Below, piece after piece: positions 55,149 to 63,293 of a DNA stretch of 64,000 nt. This DNA comes from Clostridioides difficile_D (GTDB lineage: Bacteria; Bacillota; Clostridia; Peptostreptococcales; Peptostreptococcaceae): contig OX244046.1 of NCBI GenBank assembly GCA_945861085.1, positions 3,038,001 through 3,102,000 on the forward strand. The letters are read 5' to 3'. The notes beneath the pieces were generated by a model. It searched no databases, had not been told where the DNA came from, and saw only the letters and a list, made by a program, of their open reading frames with translations. Position 1 is the first letter of the stretch, and each line of letters opens with the position of its first letter. A program made the translations under genes and the position numbers.

Positions 55149-56261
55149 ATGAAAATTTCAGAAGTTGCTACTCCAAGTTTTTTGTTAGATTTAGACCAGT
55201 TAGAAAAGAATATCGATACAGTTCAACAAATTTGTACAAAGAATAATAAACAACTTTGGCCTATGCTCAAGACACATAAGAGTACATATATCGCAAGACT
55301 TCAAAAAAATGCAGGTGCTGACGGATTTCTAGTTGGAACACTTGATGAAGCTGAATCTTTGATAAAAGCAGGCTTTGAAGATATTATGTTGGCTTATCCT
55401 TACATGGGACAAGTAAATATAAATAGAATTGTGGTTATGGCATCAAAAATAAATTTAATCTGTGCTACAGACAATATAGAATGTGCAAAAGCTTACAGTG
55501 AAGCTTTTGCTAAAGCTAAAATTGAATGTAAATTGCTTATTATTGTTGATTGTGGCTTACATCGTTTTGGAGTTGAGCCAGAAAAAGTAGTTGAACTTGC
55601 TACTGAAATTTCAAAACTGGAAAATATCAAAATTGTTGGTATAAGTTCACATCCAGGTCAAGTGTATGGTTGTAGTTCCCATGAAGGAGTTCCAGATGTT
55701 TGTGTTCAAGAAGATTCTTCTATGGAAAAAGCATACAAAGTTCTAACTGATAATGGATTCAATATAGAAATAATAGCTTCTGGTAGTACTCCAACAGTTG
55801 AAGCTGAAGCTGCTTCTAAAACAATAACTGCTGTAAGACCTGGAAACTATGTATACTATGATGCTATACAGATAGGTCTAGGTTGTGCTACTGAAGATAT
55901 GTGTGCTCTTACGGTTGTGTGCACTGTAATCTCAAAAAATAGCAGTGGATACTATTTAATTGATTGTGGAAGTAAATGCCTTGGACTTGATAAAGGTGCA
56001 CATGGAAATAGTAGTATTATTGGCTATGGTAGAGTTTGTGGACATCCAGAACTTACTATTGATTCACTTTCAGAAGAAGTTGGAAAAATTAAAGTAAATG
56101 GTGAAACTGATATAAAAATTGGTGATAGAATAAGAATTATACCTAATCATTCTTGTTCCACTGCAAACTTGACGAGTAATTTATTAGGTTTTAGAGGCGA
56201 TACAATAGAAAAAGTCATAGAAGTAGATATACGTGAAAATTCAAAACAAATCGTGCTTTAG
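55149..56261 (+). CDS. PLP-dependent D-threonine aldolase / D-serine dehydratase-like enzyme
   Basis: 370 residues from ATG 55149 (AGGTGG 8 nt upstream; a GTG at 55137 overlaps that site). Fold-type III: TPSFLLDLDQLEKNI, the PLP lysine region WPMLKTHKSTYIA, DCGLHRFGVEP, SSHPGQVYG, and SGSTPT. C-terminal metal site HSCSTANL resembles the zinc-binding HxC of D-serine dehydratase/D-threonine aldolases. It likely breaks down a beta-hydroxy D-amino acid in the cytoplasm. It faces the M20/YjiGH genes across a MITE. Confidence 0.85.
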   Translation: MKISEVATPSFLLDLDQLEKNIDTVQQICTKNNKQLWPMLKTHKSTYIARLQKNAGADGFLVGTLDEAESLIKAGFEDIMLAYPYMGQVNINRIVVMASKINLICATDNIECAKAYSEAFAKAKIECKLLIIVDCGLHRFGVEPEKVVELATEISKLENIKIVGISSHPGQVYGCSSHEGVPDVCVQEDSSMEKAYKVLTDNGFNIEIIASGSTPTVEAEAASKTITAVRPGNYVYYDAIQIGLGCATEDMCALTVVCTVISKNSSGYYLIDCGSKCLGLDKGAHGNSSIIGYGRVCGHPELTIDSLSEEVGKIKVNGETDIKIGDRIRIIPNHSCSTANLTSNLLGFRGDTIEKVIEVDIRENSKQIVL

Positions 56262-56302
56262 AAACACATTTATTTTGATGTTGGCAGAAATATAAATTTA
56301 AC

Positions 56303-56425
56303 AGAAGGGGCTGTCTCATAACAGATAAGCCCCTCTTTCATTGTTGAAATTATGAAAATATATTTGATTTCATACAAAAAAGAGTGTCTCATGAACTAAA
56401 AAGTTCATTTTGAGACACCCCTTCT
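56303..56425. mobile_element. MITE-like element with terminal inverted repeats (123 bp)
   Basis: Left end AGAAGGGGCTGTCTCATAA and right end (inverted) AGAAGGGGTGTCTCAAAA match except for one inserted C and one base. No coding capacity. An internal hairpin (GGGGCT / AGCCCC, 56307-56332) and a 3' hairpin (GAGTGTCTCATGAAC / GTTCATTTTGAGACAC, 56382-56417) make it a terminator for the convergent genes around it. A second, decayed copy is at 12258-12381. Confidence 0.7.
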
Positions 56426-56550
56426 TTTTTAATTAATATACATATTAATTACTATATGTGTTTAGTACTACATATTAGCTACTATTCATCAATTCTTGTA
56501 TATATTAATTCTTATATATTCTTCATAATTAGGCTATAAATTTATGTTAT

Positions 56551-57060
56551 TTACATTAATCCCATAACAGTAAGTAAAACTCTTACTATCAACATTCCCA
56601 CTATTGCATCAAATATAGGAACTGCCAACAGTAGCATTCTATACTTAGTACTAGCATTTGCTACAAGCACTATTCTAGCATAATGACCAACTAGAGTACC
56701 CATTAGCATACATGGCATAATTAATATAGTTGCTTGTGGTGCAGTAATCAGACCTTGTGCAAATAAATTTGCAGCTGTGGCTGCTCCTGCTGCCTTAGCA
56801 AAGAATGCTGCTATTAAAACTACAACTGATTCTCCAGGTAGTCCAAAAATACCCATTACTGGACCAAAAACATTTCCTAAAATATCAACTAGACCAGTTA
56901 ATTGTAAAAACTGCACTATTACATAACCCATTATCATAGCTGGTAATATCTGTTCAACACCTATGTAAAAACCTTTTTTTGCACCTCCCATAAATATCTC
57001 AACAGCAGTTTTCTTAGGTTTACTATTTACAATTGCATTTCCAGTATTTTGTTGACTCAT
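56551..57060 (-). CDS. YjiG-like nucleoside-recognition (Gate) membrane protein
   Basis: 169 residues, four to five spans, YjiG/SpmB-type Gate domain: AAFFAKAAGAATAANLFAQG and MPCMLMGTLVGHYARIVLVA. Partner of the gene just upstream (1 nt apart). In enterobacteria yjiG and yjiH accompany isoaspartyl dipeptidase, so a two-part transporter for a peptide or its product is inferred. Confidence 0.75.
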   Translation of the reverse strand: MSQQNTGNAIVNSKPKKTAVEIFMGGAKKGFYIGVEQILPAMIMGYVIVQFLQLTGLVDILGNVFGPVMGIFGLPGESVVVLIAAFFAKAAGAATAANLFAQGLITAPQATILIMPCMLMGTLVGHYARIVLVANASTKYRMLLLAVPIFDAIVGMLIVRVLLTVMGLM

Positions 57061-57061
57061 A

Positions 57062-57709
57062 CTACACAGCCTCCTTAGTCTTATTCTTTTTATTTTTCAC
57101 ACTTATGATTAATCTAACTAGATTAGCACCAAGTATTTTACAGAATATCTCTATAAGGATTATTGGCCCTAATGCCAATAATGCTATTGGTAAAAGGGGA
57201 GCTTGAGTATTTATTGTGTTTAATATAACAGCTGAACCAGCATATTGATATGCTACAAATATAGTTCTTTCATCATCTGTTATTTCTCCACTTTCAAATA
57301 ATTCTTTTGTCATTATTGAAGCTACATCTGAACTAGTAAATGAAGATACAAATGCTATCCCAGCTATTCCAGGTATACCAAGTAATGGTTTAAGTAATGG
57401 ATTAAATATCTTTGATGCAGCTTGCATTCCTCCCATAGATTCCACTACATCAATAAGACCTACAGCAAAACAGACAGTTGGAATTAAAGTCAGTGAAAAT
57501 AAGAATCCATCTTTTGCACCAGTTCCTCCTTTACCCATAAAATCTACACCATCTGAAATAGTACCAAATGAACCTGTTAGATTGGCAAAATCTAGCGCTT
57601 TAAGAAAGCCTTGACTATCTTTAAATATTCCTGAAAATAATACTATCAATACAAACAAAGACAAATACCCTTTCCATGTTACCTTATTATTTCCAGCTGT
57701 TGTATCCAT
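57062..57709 (-). CDS. YjiH-like nucleoside-recognition (Gate) membrane protein
   Basis: 215 residues from ATG 57709 (AAGGGGGA 7 nt upstream). Six spans with IPTVCFAVGLIDVVESMGG, GIAFVSSFTSSDVASIMTKE and GSAVILNTINTQAPLLPI, the Gate domain (PF07670) blocks. Lies 13 nt downstream of the M20 peptidase stop. Forms a pair with the YjiG-like gene. Confidence 0.75.
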   Translation of the reverse strand: MDTTAGNNKVTWKGYLSLFVLIVLFSGIFKDSQGFLKALDFANLTGSFGTISDGVDFMGKGGTGAKDGFLFSLTLIPTVCFAVGLIDVVESMGGMQAASKIFNPLLKPLLGIPGIAGIAFVSSFTSSDVASIMTKELFESGEITDDERTIFVAYQYAGSAVILNTINTQAPLLPIALLALGPIILIEIFCKILGANLVRLIISVKNKKNKTKEAV

Positions 57710-57722
57710 ATAAAATCCCCCT

Positions 57723-58895
57723 TTATACCTCAAATTTATCTAAGTTTAAAATAACTGTAGAAATTAATTTCACCCTCTCAAACATAGAATCTACTACTGC
57801 ATATTCTCTTGATGTATGATTCCATTCTCCTCGTACACCAAACGAACATATTGCAGGAACGTTTGCAATAGTTAAATAACTAGCATCTGAACTACCTCCA
57901 AGTTTCTTAGCATTTAATTCTCCAAACCCATTTTCTTTTGACACTTCATTTACAAATGTATGAAATCTCATAACATCTTCTGTAGTTTCAAATGGCATCA
58001 TTTCACTTATAAAATTAACTTCTGTAGAAGTTCCTTCTATGTAAGTTTCTTTACATATCTCTCTAACTTGTTCTTTAACATTTTCCATTTCTTCTACTTT
58101 TTCAAATCTAAGGTCTACTTTTATACTACAATCTTCTGGAATAGAATTTTCTACTCTTCCACCCTTAATCACACTTACACTTACTGTAGTCCCAACTTCT
58201 AGATTAGTCAATTTTTGTATGCGTAATATCTTATTAGCCATTTCTTCTATGGCATTTCTTCCACCTTCAAAATCATTACCTGCATGTGTCTCTATACCTT
58301 TTACATGTATATTACATCCTATTCTTCCTTTTCTACCTACACACAAACTATTGTCTACTAATCCAGTTTCCATATTAAAAGCACAAAGACCACCTTTTGC
58401 TTCTCTTAATATAACATCTGCACCTGTTGAATCCTTATGTCCTATCTCTTCATCTCCAGAAAATACTATTTTTATTGGTCTTTCTTTGTATCCTATTTTA
58501 TTTAATGCTTTAATAACATATAGGGAAATTATTATACCACCCTTCATATCTAAAACACCTGGGCCATATGCTTTTCCTTCTGTTATTTTAAATGGATTCT
58601 CTCCAAATGTACCTGTTTCAAAGACAGTGTCCATGTGACCTGAAAAAATTATTGGCTTTTTATCTATATTGGAACCAAGTGTACCTATCAATGTACTACC
58701 ATTATCTCCAACATCTACTAACTCGCAATCTAAACCTTCTTTTTCAAACTCAAACTTTAATCTCTTAGCCAACTTATTTACGCTTTCTTTACAATGTGTA
58801 TAGCTTTCCATATTAACAATCTCTTTCCATAATGAAACTATTTCTTCTCTATTCTCATCAACAAACTTAGAAATCTCATTTAAATATGTATTCAT
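57723..58895 (-). CDS. M20-family metallopeptidase (carboxypeptidase G2/ArgE-DapE type)
   Basis: 390 residues. Zinc ligands: FSGHMDTVFETG, GVLDMKGGI, GDEEIGHKDSTG (catalytic Glu-Glu), NMETG, and the final GVRGEWNHTSREY His; the dimerisation domain (ETHAGNDFEGGRNAIEEMANK) is present. It should hydrolyse an N-acyl amino acid or dipeptide in the cytoplasm. First gene of an operon with the YjiH/YjiG pair. Confidence 0.9.
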   Translation of the reverse strand: MNTYLNEISKFVDENREEIVSLWKEIVNMESYTHCKESVNKLAKRLKFEFEKEGLDCELVDVGDNGSTLIGTLGSNIDKKPIIFSGHMDTVFETGTFGENPFKITEGKAYGPGVLDMKGGIIISLYVIKALNKIGYKERPIKIVFSGDEEIGHKDSTGADVILREAKGGLCAFNMETGLVDNSLCVGRKGRIGCNIHVKGIETHAGNDFEGGRNAIEEMANKILRIQKLTNLEVGTTVSVSVIKGGRVENSIPEDCSIKVDLRFEKVEEMENVKEQVREICKETYIEGTSTEVNFISEMMPFETTEDVMRFHTFVNEVSKENGFGELNAKKLGGSSDASYLTIANVPAICSFGVRGEWNHTSREYAVVDSMFERVKLISTVILNLDKFEV

Positions 58896-59076
58896 AATAA
58901 TCTCCTTTATTTTTTAATAAAATATATTTCTTTCCTAAAATTTAAGTTTATTTTAGGAATTTTTAAAAGACTAGTCCTTAATTACAAAATATCACAATTA
59001 TTTCTGCCAGTCAACATTTTTTCAGTATTTTTTATATTTTCTGATTTTTCTCGCAATTATACTTTTGTAAAATGAA

Positions 59077-59105
59077 TTGACGTGCTTTATCTACTATTAT
59101 AAAAT
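59077..59105 (+). promoter_or_regulatory. Promoter of the regulator gene
   Basis: TTGACG (59077-59082), 17-nt spacer, TAAAAT (59100-59105). The start lies about 50 nt upstream of the ATG at 59162. Confidence 0.6.
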
Positions 59106-59161
59106 GAGAATATAAATTAATTGATTAGTTATAATACTCTTGAAATTTTAAAGGAGGTTTT

Positions 59162-60538
59162 ATGAAATATAAAATTGGATTTTTGACAACATCTTATTTT
59201 ATGTCAGACAATTTTAGGGAAGCTCTTAAAGAATTAAATGATATTTGTGAAATCACATTTATCGAGCTTAAAGGAGAAAATCCTTTTAACAACTTACCTA
59301 ATATATATTATGAGCAGGTAGATAATTTTGATGGATTTGTATGTAGTGGTATAGTCCCATATAGTGAGCTTATGATAAACATAAAGGACATAAAGGTACC
59401 ATTAAATTTTTTAAAGCTTGATGAAAGAGATTTTTATAAATACTTATTTAAACTATTAAATAGTCAGAAAGACATTGATTTTACAAAATCATTTATGGAT
59501 TTTTTAAGAGAAGACAATAATTATTATGATATATATTCATTAATAGATTCTAATAAATGTCCATATACAATTAAAAATTTTAATATCCCTCAACCTGTAT
59601 ATGATTTTAAAAAATTAAATGATAAATTATTGGAAATACATTTAGATTTATTGAGAGATAATAAGATTAACCTTTCTTTTACCAGAAATTATATCATTAG
59701 TTGTGAACTTAAGAAACTTGGGTATGATTGTATTTATATGGTTCCATCTATAGAATCAATCTTGAACACGTTTAAATTTTTGGTAAATGAAATAACATTA
59801 CAAAACTTGGATAAAAATAAATCTGCAACTTGTATAGTTACAGTAAATAGTTCAGAGTACATAAATGAAGATTTGATATTTAAAAATGATGAGATACAAA
59901 ACCAAATATATAACACTATCTTAAATTCTCTATCAAGACATGGCTTTTATGGAGTTCAGGTCAAAAAAAATGATATGAAAATAGAGATATACACCACTAA
60001 AGAAATGTTAAATAATATGACCAATAATTATACAGATTTTTTTATTTCAGAAGATTTAAAAGAAATTAAATATAGCTTAAATATAGGTTGGGGTATTGGA
60101 AATACAAATATTCATGCAGAGCAAAATGCTCGTCAAGCTAATAGTAAATCTGCTTCTTTGGGTGGAAACTGTACTTTTATAGTAAATGATACTAATGATA
60201 CAATAGGACCTTTATATTCAAATAAAAATCCTAATGATATTGAAGAAAGTTCAGTAGCCAATAAAGTTGCTTCTTTTATACCTCTGTCTAATACTAATGT
60301 ATCTAAAATTATGTGTATGATTAATGATAGAAATTCAAATAATGTCTCAGCAGAAATACTATCAGACTATATGAATATAACTCTTAGAAGTGCAAATAGA
60401 ATATTGAGTATCTTGTATAAAGCAGGAATTGCAACTATTGTAAATACAAAACTTGATAACCAAAGAGGAAGACCAAAAAAAATATATAAAGTTGATTTCT
60501 TATCTTTTTTAAATAAGATGCAGAAATTAAATTCTTAA
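59162..60538 (+). CDS. Unclassified transcriptional regulator with C-terminal winged helix
   Basis: 458 residues, AGGAGG 5 nt before the ATG. C-terminal DNA-binding part (about 385-455: VSAEILSDYMNITLRSANRI, LSILYKAGIATIV, GRPKKIYKV) is a winged helix. Before it, IGWGIGNTNIHAEQNARQAN resembles the GxGIGxTxxxAxxNA loop of GGDEF-like/nucleotide-cyclase-fold domains seen in some sensors. The N-terminal 130 residues look like an alpha/beta sensing domain. Divergent from the M20-yjiHG operon, so it is probably its regulator. I cannot place it in a named family. Confidence 0.6.
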   Translation: MKYKIGFLTTSYFMSDNFREALKELNDICEITFIELKGENPFNNLPNIYYEQVDNFDGFVCSGIVPYSELMINIKDIKVPLNFLKLDERDFYKYLFKLLNSQKDIDFTKSFMDFLREDNNYYDIYSLIDSNKCPYTIKNFNIPQPVYDFKKLNDKLLEIHLDLLRDNKINLSFTRNYIISCELKKLGYDCIYMVPSIESILNTFKFLVNEITLQNLDKNKSATCIVTVNSSEYINEDLIFKNDEIQNQIYNTILNSLSRHGFYGVQVKKNDMKIEIYTTKEMLNNMTNNYTDFFISEDLKEIKYSLNIGWGIGNTNIHAEQNARQANSKSASLGGNCTFIVNDTNDTIGPLYSNKNPNDIEESSVANKVASFIPLSNTNVSKIMCMINDRNSNNVSAEILSDYMNITLRSANRILSILYKAGIATIVNTKLDNQRGRPKKIYKVDFLSFLNKMQKLNS

Positions 60539-60722
60539 TATTTAATTTTTTAATAAAAACAATGTATTTTCTCTGACTTTGAAGAATCAAAATTTTTAAA
60601 TTTTATTAGAATATACAACTTTTTACTTTAAAATACATGAGCATTTTATCAGTGAAATAAACCATAATATATAGTAATTTGTTAGAAAAATAAAATAATT
60701 TCATATACAAATAATAAAATAT

Positions 60723-60762
60723 AATAGCCACTACAGTCTATAATTTGTAGTGGCTATTTTTT
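60723..60762. terminator. Terminator between convergent genes
   Basis: AATAGCCACTAC and GTAGTGGCTATT pair perfectly around 12 nt, then TTTT. It lies between 60538 and 60823. Confidence 0.9.
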
Positions 60763-60822
60763 CATTGGCTCTTGTTACTCATTTTTAAGAGTTGATTATT
60801 TTTTTAAACAGTTTATACCATC

Positions 60823-61356
60823 CTATTGTACACTTTTAACTTGAGTCATCACATCTTTTGCAAATATACCAGCTTCACATATTTCTTGTTCATCTGGATG
60901 ACTTTGAGATTCTTCATGATTATTTAATTGCTCACGAATATGTTCGTTCTCAGGATGAAGCTTTAGCATCTCTTTGTATTTTGCTTTCAATCCTTCTGCT
61001 ATCTTCCCTTGACATATGAATGAACCTAATATTTCATTATCTTTTGAAACAATTGATTCTATCTTTTCCATTATACTAGCACCATAGCTTCCTTTTGTAC
61101 TTGCTCCCATTGTTCCAAATAGAGCTATCTTTTTGTTGTGAATATTTTCAAGCACTAGCTTTGAATTTTTATCACAAAGTCCTTTATCTACCCAATATCC
61201 TAAGAATATTACATCATAATTTTCATAGTTAATACTATTATCAACCAACTCACTTATATTTTTAATTTCTTTTTCTCCTTGAATTGCATCATATATAGAA
61301 GAAGCGATTTTTTTAGTATTTCCAGTTAAACTTGAATATAAAATTAAACTTTTCAT
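60823..61356 (-). CDS. bilS: Flavodoxin-like protein, BilS
   Basis: 177 residues. FMN loop LYSSLTGNTKKIASSIYDAI, YWVDKGLCD, FGTMGASTKGSYG as in Flavodoxin_3-type proteins. Third gene after the MarR regulator and OYE-family reductase, matching bilS of the bilirubin reductase operon, where it is thought to supply electrons to BilR. 90 nt separate it from bilR. Confidence 0.75.
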   Translation of the reverse strand: MKSLILYSSLTGNTKKIASSIYDAIQGEKEIKNISELVDNSINYENYDVIFLGYWVDKGLCDKNSKLVLENIHNKKIALFGTMGASTKGSYGASIMEKIESIVSKDNEILGSFICQGKIAEGLKAKYKEMLKLHPENEHIREQLNNHEESQSHPDEQEICEAGIFAKDVMTQVKSVQ

Positions 61357-61446
61357 GATATATCCTCCTCTTTAGCTAAATACTCTGTTAAATACTTATC
61401 TAAATTATCTTAATATTAATAGATTTTTAATTTATATAAAAATAAT

Positions 61447-62541
61447 CTAATCTAATATACATCCAAACTGAGAGCGTGTTTGCAAAGCATCTACACATTT
61501 TTTGTTACAATAACAGCATTTCTTAATCTCATCTACTCTTCCATCTTTTATTTTCTGTAACCAATTACTATCTGCCAATAGTTGTCTTGACATAGAAACC
61601 ATATCTACTCTATTGCTTGAGATAATACTTTCCATAAAATCTGGGCTAGATAATTTTCCAACTCCACATACTGGAAGATTTGTGTATTTCTTCACCTCAT
61701 CAGCTAAATACAAAAAACAGCCTTCATCTTTAAAATAAGGATGATTATTCGTTGGTATAATATCTTCTAACTTTGAGTGATTTGCAAGTGTTACATGAAA
61801 ACTATTTACACCTAATGATTCAAATTTTTTTACAAAATACTCAACTTCTGAAACTAGAACACCTGCATTGCCATAATGAGGATTTTCTTGTCTTATTGCA
61901 AGTTTATAATCTATTGGAATATCCTTAACTTCATTTCGAATACTGCTAATTATTTCACTTGCAAATCTGCTTCTATTCTCACAAGTTCCACCATATTCAT
62001 CACTTCTATTATTAAATATGCTTGATGAAAAACTTCCTACAATCCTATCACCATGAATTTGAATCATATCAAACCCTGCTTTTTTTGCATTCAATGCTGC
62101 TACTTTAAATAAATCTATAATATTTTTAATTTCTTCTTTGGACATATTTGTTATGTAATCTTTTACTCCATCAGCCATGATTTTTTTTATCTCATCATGT
62201 GAAGTAATTCCCATTTTCATAGTATTTTTAATTAAATTAATATCATAATCTGAACAAAATATTTGTGCTGATACCTTTGCGCCAGAATTGTGTATCTCAT
62301 CTACAATTTTCTTACATTTTATAACTCCCTCTTCATCTGATAAACTCATAGCCATCTTATGAAAACTAGGTCTAACAGATACATCTCCTAAAGTAATCAG
62401 AGCTACTCCTGACTTTGCAATATCACAAAACTTTTTAATTTTTTCTTCCAATTTAAGACCCATGCTTGTAGGTGCAAATGATACTCTATTTTTTAATTCC
62501 AAACTTCCAATTTTAATTGGCTTTAACAAATTGCAATACAT
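61447..62541 (-). CDS. bilR: Old-Yellow-family reductase with HGDR motif, bilirubin reductase BilR
   Basis: 364 residues. Old-Yellow-Enzyme TIM barrel (LKNRVSFAPTSMGL, IQIHGDRIVGSFSSSIFNNR, SDEYGGTCENRSRFASEII, VGKLSSPDFMESII) and a 4Fe-4S motif near the end (CCYCNKKCVDALQTRSQFGC). It stops there and lacks the C-terminal FAD/NAD domains of 2,4-dienoyl-CoA reductases. Residues 163-166 are HGDR in place of the usual HAAHGYL-type motif; I recall HGDR as the mark of gut bilirubin reductases. With flanking MarR and flavodoxin genes the match to bilQRS is complete. It would reduce bilirubin to urobilinogen. Confidence 0.78.
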   Translation of the reverse strand: MYCNLLKPIKIGSLELKNRVSFAPTSMGLKLEEKIKKFCDIAKSGVALITLGDVSVRPSFHKMAMSLSDEEGVIKCKKIVDEIHNSGAKVSAQIFCSDYDINLIKNTMKMGITSHDEIKKIMADGVKDYITNMSKEEIKNIIDLFKVAALNAKKAGFDMIQIHGDRIVGSFSSSIFNNRSDEYGGTCENRSRFASEIISSIRNEVKDIPIDYKLAIRQENPHYGNAGVLVSEVEYFVKKFESLGVNSFHVTLANHSKLEDIIPTNNHPYFKDEGCFLYLADEVKKYTNLPVCGVGKLSSPDFMESIISSNRVDMVSMSRQLLADSNWLQKIKDGRVDEIKKCCYCNKKCVDALQTRSQFGCILD

Positions 62542-62542
62542 C

Positions 62543-62989
62543 CTATTCTTCCTCCACAGTTGTCTTTATATCCTTTACTACATGTAATTTCTTTACTAAT
62601 TCTTTATACTCTTCATCCGAAAACTCTCTTTTTACACTGTTATCCCACTTTGAAAATATATTCTTTATATCTCCTAATACTTCCTCACCCTTGTCTGTTA
62701 CTCTCAGCTGAAAAGCTCTACTATCATCAGGATTTTGGATTTTTTCTATATATCCACCTTTCTCTAACCTGGATATAGTTCTTGTCGTATAAGCTTTATC
62801 AACTTCAAATTCTGTCGAAACATCATTCAAGGAACAATTTCTATTTTTATTGATATAAATTAAATAGAAGTACAGACCATTTGTGAGTTTATATGGCTTT
62901 AAGCATTTTTCACAATAAAGTTTAAAATTTTTTTGTAAATTACAGATAATATATGATAAACTTTCATACTGTAAATTTTTAAAATCCAT
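62543..62989 (-). CDS. bilQ: MarR-family regulator, BilQ
   Basis: 148 residues, winged helix of MarR type: CSLNDVSTEFEVDKAYTTRT, ISRLEKGGYIEKIQNPDDSR, AFQLRVTDKGEEVL. First gene of the operon with bilR (1 nt gap) and bilS. It likely represses the operon through the inverted repeat upstream and responds to a ligand. Confidence 0.8.
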   Translation of the reverse strand: MDFKNLQYESLSYIICNLQKNFKLYCEKCLKPYKLTNGLYFYLIYINKNRNCSLNDVSTEFEVDKAYTTRTISRLEKGGYIEKIQNPDDSRAFQLRVTDKGEEVLGDIKNIFSKWDNSVKREFSDEEYKELVKKLHVVKDIKTTVEEE

Positions 62990-63020
62990 CTTAAATTTCC
63001 CCTCTATAATTTTAATATAT

Positions 63021-63064
63021 TTGACTATATCAACTATATTATATTAAACAATTAATATAGTCAA
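63021..63064 (-). promoter_or_regulatory. bilQRS promoter with inverted repeat
   Basis: TTGACTATAT (63021-63030) and ATATAGTCAA (63055-63064) are perfect inverted arms with 24 nt between. On the minus strand TTGACT is followed after 17 nt by TAATAT, a good promoter. TTGACTATATCAA (63021-63033) is itself nearly palindromic, the size of a MarR site. The region up to 63293 is otherwise AT-rich without clear features. Confidence 0.6.
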
Positions 63065-63293
63065 GAATATTTTACTTTCTAAATATATATTTTATCAATT
63101 CTTTATAAAACATTATAGAAAATAATCATGATTAAGTCAGAAATTGGAATTTTTAATATGCACTATACATAAATATATTTTATATAAAAGTTTATATTTT
63201 TAAACAAATAAATTTTCGAAAATTGTCTAAATTCAGTAAAAATATGGTAATATATACATAAGCAATATAAATCTATAAAAGGGAGTGTTACAT

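Noticed and set aside
62517..62778. Plus-strand frames over bilQ
   Set aside because: Antisense to a recognised MarR gene; no ribosome site.
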